64,000 nucleotides of DNA from Spodoptera frugiperda (Eukaryota > Arthropoda > Insecta > Lepidoptera > Noctuidae), in NCBI RefSeq assembly GCF_023101765.2, contig NC_064228.1, positions 7,489,501 to 7,553,500 of the forward strand. Reading direction: 5' to 3'. A program made the translations under genes and the position numbers. The first letter of the stretch is position 1, and each line of letters begins with the position of its first letter. Positions 32,027 through 43,329 of the stretch are shown here, one piece after another. Below the pieces are notes generated by a model that saw nothing but the letters and a program-made list of their open reading frames with translations, was not told where the DNA came from and ran no database searches.

Positions 32027-32150
32027 TCATCCAATGACTTCTGCCACCATGGCTGAGGCTAGAGAGAGTGTCATACTCTTACTGACTAAAACCATTCCGT
32101 TCCTACTCCTGCTTTTCAGGCCGGAGCCTCGGTAACCTGTTAGGCAAGTT
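32027..32150 (+). repeat. Rep-B copy
   Basis: GTCATCCAATGACTTCTGCC, GAGAGAGTGTCATACTCTTA, CTGACTAAAACCATTCCGTT and GGCCGGAGCCTCGGTAACCT show the full order in diverged form. Confidence 0.75.
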
Positions 32151-33577
32151 ACATTTAATATTGCTAAATAGTAAATTTCCCAGTCTCACCTCTGTTTCTT
32201 GACTTTCAGCAACGCAACACTTTTCAAATTGGAAGATCAGAGCTCAGCCTGTCTGATGGTAAACACTAACTCTACTACACCAACCACATTGGTTCCAAGC
32301 ATCCTATCCTCGACTGCTTACTCTTCACCACAATTCCTACAAACACATAGTTACACTATAAATTAACTGGGAATTCAACGTGAATTTCACTTAACTGATC
32401 TTGTTATCTTGTGTAATCCTGCATTCCCTTGGGCAGATTAAGATTGCGCTTACTAGAACTTTGGGATGCTGTAACTGAAATTACTTGTATGCATCTGTAT
32501 TGCAAGAGGTTTCAGTATTTCGCAAATAGCGTAGCATGTTTATTTAATCGAATGGAACAGTACAAAAAACCAATTACACTACTCTATACATCATAATCAG
32601 TTTATGTCAATGTTAAGTTATTATAAATGGTTGAAAATTGTTGACAAATTAAGTTGTTGTGACCACCTTGAGGAATGGGCAATAGCTTCTTAGCAGCAGT
32701 GATCTTACTGCGATCCTCAAGTTCATGCTAAGCCCGGGGATGGTGATTAATTTAAATGGGAGATCGTCATTAAACAGTAGATGTCTTCAGGCTCATAATG
32801 GTTCTGGCTTACAAAATGTATAGAGTATTGTGTCCAGGTAAAACGTAGTAAAGTTTATAAGTAAATACTTAATAACCACTTTTCATTTAACCGAGACGAG
32901 GAAGCCTTAATATTTTACTCAAACATTTTAGGAGTATTAAGCTACCAAGACAAACTGTAAGTGTTTAAAGTTAGTAGGTAGTAAACCTTCATTGCAGTCA
33001 ATATTACTCATTTGCGAATACAAATTCTAGTTAAATAACAAAGTATGCAGTTTGTAAACAAAATAAAAGTCAAAAGGCTTCACTTGACGAAATATGTATG
33101 CAACTATGTCACTAATTACTGCAGCAGAGGTAAATGTCTAGTTTATATTCAGGATGGAAAGTGCATTTAGTTTAGTGTTAATTGACTCCAATAGATTAAT
33201 CTTACATTAAAAATGTATTGTTTTTTCTAGTTCATCATAATCACCACATAGAGTCTATTGCTGAAACTACGTTCAGTTGGCCAGTACCTGCTCAAATGAC
33301 TTCCGGACAGCCCATCTGGCCAGCACATAAAAAATACGTTACAAATCTTTTTAAAAACCGTCAGTGCATTAATAGTCAGTATAACAGTTAACAGCATACA
33401 AAAAGTACAACTCCAAACCAGTATTTACATCTAACAAACACATTTCAGTATTTTCCACGCTGCACTGCACTGACACAACAAAACGAAACGAAACGAAAAA
33501 AATACGTAATCATACAAATTCAAATACAAACAGCTACTACGAGTTGCAGGTGCCATGAAACATAATATAAACGAATA
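32151..33577. other. Unique AT-rich stretch
   Basis: No gene or clear repeat. A GAAAC tandem (AACGAAACGAAACG) lies near 33483. Confidence 0.3.
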
Positions 33578-33627
33578 CGCAAGTCGCGGGCAATAAATCA
33601 ACATCGGACATTTCGCTTAACGTCTAG
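33578..33627 (+). repeat. Left copy of a diverged 50-bp duplicate
   Basis: This block ending TTTCGCTTAACGTCTAG matches 34103-34152 at 41 of 50 positions by eye. Weaker similarity extends upstream (CATACAAATTCAAATACAAA versus CATACAAATACCACAAACAC). A GC-rich segment (CCCCGGCGCGGAGTTCCCCC) follows at 33630. Confidence 0.6.
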
Positions 33628-34102
33628 TTCCCCGGCGCGGAGTTCCCCCTTGGGGGAGTTACCGCTGTAGTTACTCCGTCAGCAAATATGTGAGCGACGA
33701 TGTAACTTTAGTTGGAATCTCTTTTATTGCTTGCTTTTTAGGCTTTACATTTGAAATTATTTTATTCTTGGCTTTTGAGGTTTTTGAGACATTTGTTGGA
33801 ATTTGATTTAGCTGTGAACTTTTTTTACCTGTCAATGAAAATAATATTGGTTTTGGTTTTAGTCAGAAAACAAGATTGATTAAACTTAGATTCTTCGCAA
33901 CTATTGCGGGAGATGTATGACGAGTTGTATAATAATTAATCTATGAAAGTTACTTTTGACTTTCCGTAAAATGGCTGACGGCACTGCACTGTGTGTTTGC
34001 CGTGCATTCCTTTTATTAGGTAATGATACTTGATCAATTCAGTGCACATCAAGATTCCGTGCCTAGTCTAAACCATACAAATACCACAAACACATACAAA
34101 CT

Positions 34103-34152
34103 AGCAAGTAGCAGACAATATATCAATACTGGACATTTCGGTTAACGTCTAG
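34103..34152 (+). repeat. Right copy of the diverged 50-bp duplicate
   Basis: It ends TTTCGGTTAACGTCTAG and is again followed by GC-rich sequence (GCCGACCACCGACGGGTACC). The copies are 525 bp apart in the same orientation. No other copy was noticed in the window. Confidence 0.6.
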
Positions 34153-34393
34153 CCTCGCCGACCACCGACGGGTACCCCACGGGACATATAAAATACAGGA
34201 ACGTGCGAGCTAAAAAAGTAAGAACATTTTAGTAATAATTTATCACGTAGTTCGTTTACTTTTTTGGCTTATATTGTGATTAAATCTTTTGGAGGTAACT
34301 TACACCTATTTTTAATGGCTAAAAATAAGGTAATTTTGTGTGTGTGATGGGTATGTGATGTCAAAAAATAAAATCTAGATATAAAAATATCTT

Positions 34394-34534
34394 GGAGGCC
34401 CAATCCCAACCCCCTATTTCCCAGCAACCCATAAATTCCCAACCCCCAAAAGACCGCAACGCACTTGCAATGCGATGATTGCTTACCATCAGGTGATCCG
34501 TCTGCTTGTTTACCGGCTTATACCATTAAAAAAA
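34394..34534 (-). repeat. Rep-A, 3'-truncated
   Basis: GAGGCCCAATCCCAACCCCC, CATAAATTCCCAACCCCCAA, ATTGCTTACCATCAGGTGAT and GCTTGTTTACCGGCTTATAC give the first half of Rep-A in reverse. Confidence 0.8.
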
Positions 34535-35671
34535 TGCCTTATTTATAGGTCACCGAGTATTATTATTATGAACACAATTTCACAATTTTCCCTTATAGCT
34601 ATGACTTTTATCATACAAAATAACAAGCTATAATATTACCCGTATCCGTTCCGAATCAAAATGATTTCGACGTAACAATATTGTCTACCACTCAATATTC
34701 ACATTTTATATCAAGCCTTTTATAACGCAAAAATATTATATTATTGTCGTAGCCAACCGAACATAGAATCCCTTTTTCCTTCTAGTGTAGCGAAACCAGA
34801 AATATCCGGTTTTTTCCGATTTTTTCCGGTTACTCGGGGAGGTTTTTGTAGGGGAACTTTGCAAGATAATGATTGGGGGTCCGTTCTTCCCCTTTGACAT
34901 GGCAAAATAGATTTTTCCTCTCGCTTTACTGGAAGGGAGTATAATATTAATTCTTATTTTTTCATTATTTTTCGATGACAGCTTGCGTTTGTTCGAATCT
35001 GTAATCGGACAGATTGTGATTTGGAATTATATTAATCATTGTGTTTGAATAATTTTGTAAAATGATGCGGATTCGTCGTTTTTTGAGTTAAAATGATTAA
35101 AGGCGTTGTAGAACTAATGAAATATTATTGGTTAATGTTTAGTTTCGTAATCTTTTGCTATTGATGTTTGTATAAGCTTTGAATGGACTTACTACGCACG
35201 TGTGTATGTTTTGTCAGTTTAATATTTGTATACCTATGTAATCTTAAGAAACCTATCCTGACAAATTTCACATTAATGTGTTACACACACTAATAAATAA
35301 AATTTACATATGACCATGAATTTGTTAATAAAATTAGTACCTTCTTAAAACAATAAATAATTATGTTTTTAGTCATTCTTCAACTTGACTAATATGAAAC
35401 TTTACAAGCGACATACGTTTTAGTTTGTGAAAATGTTCATAATAAGATGTATCGGAAAGTAGGGCAACTGGAGATGGAGTGGTTTCAGCTAATCAATCAT
35501 GGCCGAAAAGGACACGTACTTGTAAAAGGTGGGGTCCAGATTCTAGTAGAAAAATTTCGCTTTTTTACCAAAAAAATACTTTTCTTCCTTCCAACTTCGG
35601 ATTTAAGATGTTTTTCTAAGAGTTTAGTTTCGTTTTGTTGATTATTATGAAAACTTTGTAGGTAATGTTTT
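34535..35671. other. Unique stretch
   Basis: A short tandem of TTTTTTCCGA/TTTTTTCCGG lies near 34812-34840. The 64-codon + strand frame at 35447 has no recognised product. Confidence 0.3.
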
Positions 35672-35806
35672 TGAGCTGCGGTCTACCTAGCAGGTTTATC
35701 GGGACTCCGGCTCGAAAAGCGGGAGTAGGAACGGGGTGATTAACAGTCTGACATTACCTCTCGCCTCGCCCAAGGCGGGAGAAGTGATTGGTCAATCTTT
35801 CCCCTA
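35672..35806 (-). repeat. Rep-B copy
   Basis: GAGCTGCGGTCTACCTAGCA, GGACTCCGGCTCGAAAAGCG, GGAGTAGGAACGGGGTG and CTCGCCTCGCCCAAGGCGGG show a well-preserved reverse copy. CCCTCTTATTTGAAGGCCAT at about 35884 resembles the sequence after the reverse Rep-B copy at 52862. Confidence 0.8.
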
Positions 35807-36384
35807 AGAAAAATGAGAAAAACCTTTAACTCTTCCTGAGGATAATCTTTAACCTGCTTGCCAACTGTTAGGATTATGGAAAACCCTCTTATTTGAAGGC
35901 CATTGCCCTGGTCTGCATTATCTGTTGATGGTATCAATGAGAGGCAAGAGTAGAGGTCTTGAGAAATATGCTTTACTTCGTCTCTGCCGATACCAGTAAA
36001 CAAATTTACTGCCTACCACACCGAAAACAAGGCAAAACGTTATAATTTGTTTATTATTCGTAGCGTTAACTCATTTACTCGGCTACAAAGACGAAATTCT
36101 AGAATTATTCGAGTCAGGAATGGTCTTTATTGCTTAGATATCGAAATACTTAGCGTTGTTCAACAATTGAATAATAGATTTAATTTAGCTTCGTCCGTGC
36201 TATCTTGGTCGTGATTAGAAATTAAAATAGCCAATAAAATAATACTAGGAACATTTATGTTAAGATGGGGGTGATTGTGTTAGTAGTGTTAAGGATTGTT
36301 TTGTTTTGATCAGTAGTTGCTGACCGTAATTGCTGAGCAAGAGGTCTTGTGTTTTGTCGGATTCTTTTCTTATTTTATTTATCA

Positions 36385-36472
36385 CAATGAACGCCGTGGT
36401 GGTTCCCGGTGACCGACGTTAGCGGAGGATTTGCCTTCAACAGATTTCTATTGGCAGTTAAAGACTTATTAA
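36385..36472 (+). repeat. Rep-L copy
   Basis: GTGACCGACGTTAGCGGAGG, ATTTGCCTTCAACAGATTTC and TATTGGCAGTTAAAGACTTA match 13994-14078. SINE-2 follows within a few bases, so the two may belong to one composite. Upstream, 35807-36384 is unique apart from the short Rep-B-associated text. Confidence 0.6.
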
Positions 36473-36478
36473 ACCCAC

Positions 36479-36625
36479 ACTAGGATTTTCTCCTCCTGTG
36501 TCATGGGTGCGTTTACTAACATACAATTTCACATACACATGACACCCAGACCCGAAACAACAATTTGTGGATCAAAAAGAGTTGCTCCGTACGGGAATCG
36601 AATCCCTTACACGTTACCTTATCAC
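36479..36625 (-). mobile_element. SINE-2 copy, head partly lost
   Basis: On the minus strand the B box (GGGATTCGATTCCCGTACGG) is followed by AGCAACTCTTTTTGATCCAC, AAATTGTTGTTTCGGGTCTG, GGTGTCATGTGTATGTG and GGAGAAAATCCTA, as at 50511-50640. The A-box side is unrecognisable. The 93-codon + strand frame here starts inside the SINE. Confidence 0.8.
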
Positions 36626-36820
36626 TTACGAAGTGATCCTTTAGTTGGCTCAAACACATTTTACTCTGCTATCATCGCCTCACAACTTAACAACTTTATG
36701 CAAATGTTCATCACAGAAAAAAAAACAATCAACCCAATACAATTCACTCCAGACTCCCTAGAATTATTTCCGTTGCGTACTTAATAACGCCTCATTAATG
36801 TCAGGGAGTGCCGTTTTTAC

Positions 36821-36849
36821 CTCGTTTCCTCTCCATGAGAGGAAATGAG
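36821..36849. other. Short-loop hairpin
   Basis: TTTCCTCTC (36825-36833) and GAGAGGAAA (36837-36845) are perfect inverted copies around CAT, with pairing possible three to four bases further out. It lies in unique sequence (36626-37122). Confidence 0.45.
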
Positions 36850-37122
36850 CCTCTGTTTACCTCCCCTTTCAACTTTACAAACAATTGTTTGTGCACGGAG
36901 TAATTAAAAAAAAAACTCTTTGGTCTTTGTGATGATGGGGTCTGCTGCAGGCGTTGGCTTTAGTCACTGGAAGCAGATTTGAATGATATCTAACTTGATT
37001 GTGTGTTATTTCTGTACTTGATTGTCTATTTATGGTTAAGATAGTCTGCTCAATGTAAGGCAGGTAGAAATACCTATTTTCTATTACACACTTTTGAGAT
37101 GACCAAGGCATTTGGATGAAAA

Positions 37123-37182
37123 GCCAGTCTTAATTCTTTGACTGCCAATAAAAAACTGACGAAGGCAAATCTTTCGCTAACT
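37123..37182 (-). repeat. Rep-L copy
   Basis: CAGTCTTAATTCTTTGACTG, CCAATAAAAAACTGACGAAG and GCAAATCTTTCGCTAAC are Rep-L in reverse. Confidence 0.55.
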
Positions 37183-37670
37183 TAGGTCATAACCGATGAT
37201 CTATCTACGCGACGGTTAACGCGTTAATCAGTTTGAATGCTATCCGAAGTTTGAGAAATTAACACTACACTTGACCAACTCAAAAAATAGCAAAAGAAAG
37301 AAGACAAGCAGGAAATTTAATTATATCATAAGATAACAATGAAATGTAGGTACGTACTAGCCATTTCACAATAAATTCACTTTCAAACAAATGACAGCGA
37401 CATCCAACCCGACGCATAAAACGAAAGTGTTATTTTCACTGCAACGCGCATCTACCACTATCTACTCGAGTGTCAGTATTTTCTCTTATAAGTGCAATAA
37501 ATAATGATAGCAGACGTGGTACTTGTATCATTTTTGCTCCTACACTACAATGGGAGTAATGTTTTATAAAAAAAAAAATGTCTTCACACGCGTTTGTTCG
37601 ATCGTCTGGTAGATTGTTAGGTCCAGGATGTGAACTGTAGCGATAGAGGGGTTTGGTCTTTATCTAGAGA
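37183..37670. other. Unique stretch
   Basis: No gene or repeat recognised. Confidence 0.3.
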
Positions 37671-37828
37671 GAAAATCATTGGTATTTCTCGCCTTGGGCA
37701 AGGCGAGGAAAGTGTGAAACTCGTAGCTGACTAAGAACCACCCCGTTCCTACTCCTGCTTATCTAGCCGGTAGCCCCGGATAGTCCGAACTAGAGAGTCC
37801 GCAGCTTCGTTTATCTGGAGTTGGGCAC
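37671..37828 (+). repeat. Rep-B copy
   Basis: GAAAATCATTGGTATTTCTC, GCCTTGGGCAAGGCGAGGAA, CCACCCCGTTCCTACTCCTG and AGAGTCCGCAGCTTCG, with the GAGTTGGGCA extension also seen at 42398 and 51315. Confidence 0.8.
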
Positions 37829-37994
37829 GTCTTTAACATTATTTTGGGCTTTCGTCGTCACAAAATCTGTCCTACACCTGTCGCTCTTTTCAGATATGAA
37901 TAACATTAAAAATACAGAGTTTGCACAAATGATTACAATTCAGCGTGAGATTTGCTTAAGAAGCTAAAAAAATTATTTACTACTGACTTAAAAG

Positions 37995-38128
37995 TACCCT
38001 TAACCGACGAGCATGAAAAGACTGATGACTGTTTTTGAAACGAAAGATGTGTAAGATTCGTAAAAATTGGCGTCCATCTCTACCTACCCCATGGCACACT
38101 GGCGTGAGGTTATGTATGTATGTGCTAC
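37995..38128 (+). repeat. Rep-K copy
   Basis: CCCTTAACCGACGAGCATGA, AAAGACTGATGACTGTTTTT, TTGGCGTCCATCTCTACCTA and CACTGGCGTGAGGTTATGTA. The ACCGACGAGCATG start is better kept than at 3711. Confidence 0.75.
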
Positions 38129-38805
38129 TGACTGTTTAGAGAAGAAATATCAGGGAATTTCAATGGACATTCTCTATTAAACAATTTTTCAAAGAACACG
38201 GTTGTCATCAATTTAGCATATTAAGAGAAATCAGCAGAGATCTCATTAGCAGATACATTAGCAAACTAGTCACAAGTGTATAACTTGTACCAAACGTCAA
38301 ACACACGGTTTTTCCGACAGTCAGCGCGAAAACTTTCACCGCACGTCTTCCCGAGTTTCATTGCACTCGACAAACATACGCCAATCCCAATCCAAGCCAA
38401 TACCAACCTTCACACCTACAAAATAAAGCACACAACAACCGCACATTCATCGCAGCACCGATCTCTATCTATTTAAATTTCTGCAAGGAAATTTAGTCCT
38501 TAACGTAATGAGATTAAGATCGAATTGTTTTATGAAGGTGTTAGATTATGCGGAAGGCGGACAGATAATGATTATGCTGATTTGATTACTCATTTCTTTT
38601 CTATTTACTTGTTTGGCTCGGAGTTATTTTCATCGTGGCGTAATGTGAGGTAATTCTCTTTGATTGTCACTAACTATAAAACTTGTGGTATACTTAGTTG
38701 TGTTTATGGGTATTAGATTGTTATTATATAAAAATGGAATGTAACTTCTTTGTTTGTTTCTGAAGACGTATGCAAGAAGTATGTAAACGATTTTTGCCGA
38801 TTTTT
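38129..38805. other. Unique stretch
   Basis: A 66-codon + strand frame at 38276 is C-rich and unrecognised. No gene called. Confidence 0.3.
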
Positions 38806-38862
38806 GTAGTAGGTTTATATAGTAGTAGTTTATATAGTAGTAGTAGTAATAGTGGTTGTAAA
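38806..38862 (+). repeat. TAG-rich microsatellite
   Basis: GTAGTAGTTTATATAGTAGT and GTAGTAGTAATAGTGG form an imperfect (GTA)n tract with a duplicated TTTATATAGTAGTAG unit. Confidence 0.7.
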
Positions 38863-38978
38863 ACCAGATATAGACTACTGTTTAGATGTTTTCAATTTAA
38901 CTGCCTAAATGAAAGTGCTTAGTTAAACGCATTGATTGTCTATCAAAATACTCAATTAAGTTAGGTGAAAAACAGAGT

Positions 38979-39070
38979 TTTTTTTGATAAGTTAAGCCGA
39001 TAAACGAACATACGAACCACCTGATGGTAAGCAATCGCCGCCGCCCATGGACACAACGAAAGACCAGAAG
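38979..39070 (+). repeat. Rep-A, 3'-truncated
   Basis: GATAAGTTAAGCCGATAAAC, CCACCTGATGGTAAGCAATC, GCCGCCGCCCATGGACAC and AAAGACCAGAAG show the first third only. Confidence 0.75.
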
Positions 39071-39454
39071 TTAATTGAGGTGGAAGAATTAGGGGCGGGA
39101 CTAACTATCTTGATAAGTTTTAAACTCAAAAACGTAGTATTGCCTGATCATAAATTCCCATAACATTTTCCGCTTCAGTTTATGTAAAAAATGCAAATCC
39201 TTTGAAACATCCTGTCAAACTTTAATACACCCAACTTTTACAGATCCTTTTTTAACTTCAATCTAGTCCTTTGCTCACCTGCCTCTACCGTCCAATATTC
39301 CAAAATCATCTTCCCAATCAACCTAAAAACATACTTTATCTAAATTCTGTCTACCCTTCTGGTCGATAGCAGGGTGTCATCAATATTCATCCGACTAGCT
39401 GTACCATCTAGAAGGGAGCAGTTAATCAGCCATGCCGAACTACTGGCGGTAAAT

Positions 39455-39512
39455 TAAGCCGTTCAATTCCGGACCGAACCGCTTTGGAACGGTTCGAAGC
39501 GGTTACAACCGG
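39455..39512. promoter_or_regulatory. Cluster of AACCG/CGGTT half-sites
   Basis: Within 58 bases occur AAGCCGTT, GGACCGAACCGCTTTGG, AACGGTTCGAAGCGGTT and ACAACCGG, partly palindromic. The AACCGGTT family is the binding type of Grainyhead/CP2 factors. Assignment is tentative; the sequence matches no repeat in the window. Upstream, 39071-39454 holds nothing recognised. Confidence 0.3.
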
Positions 39513-40523
39513 ATAAATAGGGTGGGGGCACACCAACTCTTGAGATAATGGAGTGCGGTCGCGTTGTGCAGGGGAAATGTCACGGTGTAAGCATAGTGAT
39601 GTGGAAACTATAAATTTTAGTCTATGGTTCTGCATTTATGTAATGGTTTGGGCGATAATAACTGATATTATACCTTTTATTCTTTGGTCAATGTTAGGGG
39701 GCAGTTTTGCTTCATCAAAATTGCTCATCAGTTAGTGTCAGTGGAGAAATCGAGCGTCTTTGTATAGTCTAGTAAAAAAATTGTTATTAAAAAGTCATAT
39801 ATGTATAAGGAAAGATATAAGATATTATTTGGATAAAGAAAAACAATTAGATCATCGTTATTTTAGATGTTGATTAAAAACACATTATTTTCCTTAATAA
39901 ATGTTTTTGTGACTAATCGACTTTCGACAAAAAAAGACTCTTAGAAAAGGTCTATTATAGACTGACACAGCACTTATTTTTTTGCACTTTCCGCCTAGAA
40001 AACTACCCTTACTAACTACAACAACCACCTAAATCGAAAAACAACACTTTTCCCAAAAGAAAACTAAAAAAAACTACACTAATAATTACTTTTCCTCAAT
40101 TAACTTTTTCTCCCAATGTGTTCGTAGCCTTATTGGCATCGGGACAGTCGAGTCGGCTCGCTGTGTGATCGGAACTCCGGGCCAATAGTAAACCAGTATT
40201 GGTGAACATGTTTAGATTCTTTATTGAAACGTTTAATTTCCTTTTCAGGTCGACTTTTCGAATGGTTCGTGGGTTAAAATTGTAACTGGGTTAATGATTT
40301 TCCATTTTTATTGTTTTATTAATTTAGGGTCTTTTGGTCATACAAAGACCATGCTAGACCCTAAACATAGTTAAAACTATGGGCTAATGATAAATGTTTA
40401 GTTCTGACCAGTAAAAAGATTACACAATAGCACTTGTATACGTCATTATTTTAATAATTAAGCAAAAAGATAAAGAGAAATACAAAACTTTGAGAGGTGA
40501 TCTTAATATTTTACACACATAAG
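39513..40523. other. Unique AT-rich stretch
   Basis: No gene. A GC-richer segment lies at 40120-40200 (CAGTCGAGTCGGCTCGCTGT). Confidence 0.3.
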
Positions 40524-40775
40524 TGTCCACTGCTGACCAAAGGCTTCTCGTTACACGTAGAAATTTTGAGCATTAATCACGCTTGCTCAATGCGGGTTAG
40601 TGATTTTAAACTTATAACCAGAAACACCAAGGTTATAAGCTCAGGATTCCTCACGATATTTTTCTTCGGTGTTCCGTTACTCAGTGGTGTCTAAATAATC
40701 TTAAAAGTCACATTGGTACTTGCCGTTGGTAGGTTTCGAACCCGCATGCATGAGAAGCGGACGTCTTAATCTCTG
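40524..40775 (+). repeat. Rep-I, longest copy
   Basis: GTCCACTGCTGACCAAAGGC, TTGAGCATTAATCACGCTTG, CTCAATGCGGGTTAGTGATT, AGGTTATAAGCTCAGGATTC, CTCACGATATTTTTCTTC and TAGGTTTCGAACCCGCATGC. The end has a reverse tRNA-like B-box word (GGTTTCGAACCCG). The 65-codon + strand frame is inside it. Confidence 0.7.
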
Positions 40776-41120
40776 GGTTTAAAGAGATTTTTAAGAGCTA
40801 TCAATAGCTAGATTAAGATAATAATTATTTATGTTACTTAGTGCTATTTTTCAAAACATAATATAATCCTAATACAATGTACCTACTGATAAACATCGGA
40901 TTAAGAAAACGTAGGTAAATATAAACCTTATCAGTGTTGAGATAAAGTCTAATTTCATCATTTCATGTCCTGTTTGAGTCATTTTTGTTAAGGAAAATGA
41001 CTATCATGACCTTTCTTATTTTTTATATATCCGTTTGATATCTTAATAGGTAATTTTCCTTTGATTAGTTCTATCATTAGTTCTTTTGATGACACATCTA
41101 AAGTAAATTAAAGTCATTTG
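40776..41120. other. Unique AT-rich stretch
   Basis: Nothing recognised. Confidence 0.3.
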
Positions 41121-41394
41121 AACTGTTTGTTTGTCTGCTTGTTCCAGCTAATCTCTGAAATTGTTGGACTTATTTTGACGGGGCTTGCAGGTAGCTGGTA
41201 CTAAAGAGTAACTTAGGCTAGTTTAATTAAAAAAATAATCATAACAAGCAAAAAGAATTATGTAAAATTCCAAATCCAAAATACAAATTCATATTCTATG
41301 CTGACGAAGTTGCGCATTTGTATTTTATTTTGGATTTTTTTTTTAGTCACAGAGTCGTTAATCCATGTGAGCGAAGCCACGGGCAAAAGCTAGT
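41121..41394 (+). repeat. Rep-F copy with internal inverted repeat
   Basis: CTGTTTGTTTGTCTGCTTGT, TCCAGCTAATCTCTGAAATT, GGTACTAAAGAGTAACTTAG to GAAGCCACGGGCAAAAGCTA. AAATCCAAAATACAAAT near 41273 and ATTTGTATTTTATTTTGGAT near 41315 are imperfect inverted copies. The first half is shared with 50733-50850. Confidence 0.7.
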
Positions 41395-41849
41395 TACTTT
41401 ACTTATAAACCATCTCAATATCTTTCAGTTTACGGAACCAGTGTCAACAAGTCTAGCATCCTGTTTTTCAGCCTGAAACCGAAAGATTAATGTTGCTTAG
41501 TGCTTACCTTATCGCCTGAAACACTGCCATGAAAAATGGTAGTTTTCACTGGATCCTGACACTAAACGCTTGCTTTCTTAAGTTTTTAAATTAATTAGTT
41601 TTTAAAGTACTGAAATTCTTGTTAAGCTTTTTCACTACAGTGGCTGTTAATCCTTGCAGGGTTATTCTGGAGTGAACTTTAACTATGAATATTATAAAGC
41701 ACTTTACTGTTTTTTTACTATCTTTTTTTTTAACTTGTCTTAATCAAATTGAGAATATCGTTACGTTAGGTTTAAAGGACGCCCAAAATCGGTAACGTTT
41801 CTATTGTTCCTTTAGTGTTGCGGGTGTCCACATATGACTCGTCTCAGGG
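41395..41849. other. Unique stretch
   Basis: A small Rep-A2-like fragment (AGTGTTGCGGGTGTCCA) lies near 41813. No gene. Confidence 0.3.
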
Positions 41850-41950
41850 GCTGCATACGACAGGCTCAAAGCAGGAGTTGGTTTTAGTCAGAAAGAGTAT
41901 GATATTCCCTCTCGCCTTGCCCAAGAGCCCTTTGATGATATTCCTCACTT
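41850..41950 (-). repeat. Rep-B copy, decayed
   Basis: AGCAGGAGTTGGTTTTAGTC, AGAAAGAGTATGATATTCCC and TCTCGCCTTGCCCAAGAGCC are a shortened reverse copy. Confidence 0.6.
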
Positions 41951-42397
41951 AAAATAGTGATGCGGCTGCTCATTTGATTCTTCCTCATGCTTACTCAACC
42001 GACAAAGTAGTCACAATCTTCAACCCTTATTAGAATAATAATGAGGCCCTAGAGCTAAGTGCCGTTAGCTATGAGCATTTAGTAATAAAATTAGCGATTC
42101 CACAGCAGTACTCGCCTAATGTTTCACGCAAGATCATCGCAGTCTTTATCGGTCTATTGAGAGTTTCGTTTTCTTGCTTTAGTTTGTGATTTTGGGGAGA
42201 TGCTTCGGTTAGTTTGGTCTTGAACAGTGATTGGGTTGTTAATGAGTAAGTATTGAATAGATGTTACATGAAATAAAATACTTATGGTAGTGCCTGAATG
42301 TTACTTAAACTGTTTCGTATAGTAGGAAACAGCCTCCATAATATTAACAAATGAAAATAAGACAAATAACATAACTTTTTTTTTGTTTTTGACGAAA
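41951..42397. other. Unique stretch
   Basis: Nothing recognised. Confidence 0.3.
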
Positions 42398-42540
42398 GGG
42401 AGTGTCTGCCTCGTAATGACAAAGAACCACCCCGTTCCTACTCCTACTTTTCAAGCCGCAATCCCGGTAACCCACTAGGCAGTCCGCAGTTCCGAGTTGG
42501 CATCAACCCTACTGGGCCCATCTATGGTAGTCTGATGGCT
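42398..42540 (+). repeat. Rep-B copy with 3' extension
   Basis: GGGAGTGTCTGCCTCGTAAT, GAACCACCCCGTTCCTACTC, CAGTCCGCAGTTCCGAGTTG, GCATCAACCCTACTGGGCCC and GGTAGTCTGATGGCT. The extension after GAGTTGGGCATCA is also present at 51315-51500. Confidence 0.75.
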
Positions 42541-42943
42541 AAATAACATAACTTAAGTGTGACATATTAATTTATCCTAAAACAAAGGTTGGCCACGAAG
42601 TTTAACTTAGGAATTTTTTGTCATAATATGCGTCCTACGAAATGCCTTTTTACATTCCTTTCTACTGTTATTTTCAAAAACCTAATGGTGTTTTGCCTGA
42701 CCAAATAAAACCTGCACTCACAGCCCGCACGATCGACAAGGACATTGCAAGAATTGTAACTTCACTCGAATCGATTTAAAACCCGACTGCTGTATGTAAG
42801 AGGAGTGTTCTCGAGGGACTATTAAACGCACTATTGAACTTCAATCCTGTTCAATTTACTTTATAAATGTTGGTTGGTTTTAAAAGTATTTTAAAGAAAT
42901 TATTCCAATTAGTATAGTTTGCTATTTGGGGTAGGTACATAGA
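42541..42943. other. Unique stretch
   Basis: No gene or repeat recognised. Confidence 0.3.
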
Positions 42944-43249
42944 TTTTTTATGGTATAAGTCGGCAAACGAGCAGACGGATTACCTAATGGTTAGCAATCG
43001 CCGCCGCTCATGGACATCCGAAATACCAGAGGTGTTAATAATTGCGTTGCCGGCCTTTTAAGGGGGGTTAGAAATGTAAGGGTTGTTGGAGAATCGGGGA
43101 TTTTGCCTCCGATAATCTCACTGACACAACAAAACACAACGCAAGCGTTGTTTCACGTCGGTTTTCTGTGAGGCAACTCACAAACTCACTCGTGGGATCA
43201 CTCCGGTTGAGCCTGCCTATTCGTGCCGAAGCATGGCTTTCCCACACTT
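42944..43249 (+). repeat. Rep-A, full length with internal insertion
   Basis: TTTTTTATGGTATAAGTCGG through CACAACGCAAGCGTTGTTTC and GGTTTTCTGTGAGGC to GCATGGCTTTCCCACACTTA. Between GTGAGGC and TGGGATCACTCC it has an extra AACTCACAAACTCACTCG. It ends about 80 bases before candidate recursive splice site 3. Confidence 0.85.
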
Positions 43250-43329
43250 AAATGAATGTGTTTTCTTTTTCTATTCTTCCCTACAAGAAATTATGCTTTT
43301 ATGTAAACTAATATTTTTTTTGGATTGTG

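Noticed and set aside
33826..33850. Minus-strand acceptor-donor junction (TTTTCATTGACAG|GTAAAAA)
   Set aside because: Donor half does not fit GTRAGT; no companion sites on the minus strand.
36503..36784. 93-codon + strand frame sharing a peptide segment with a frame at 50441-50644
   Set aside because: The shared segment is the SINE-2 body in both places.
40246..40260. Further acceptor-donor junctions such as TTCCTTTTCAG|GTCGAC, TATTCTCAG|GTAACT at 7335 and GACCTCTGACAG|GTAAAA at 9620
   Set aside because: One half of the consensus is poor in each case (donor GTCGAC or GTAAAA, or a weak pyrimidine tract).
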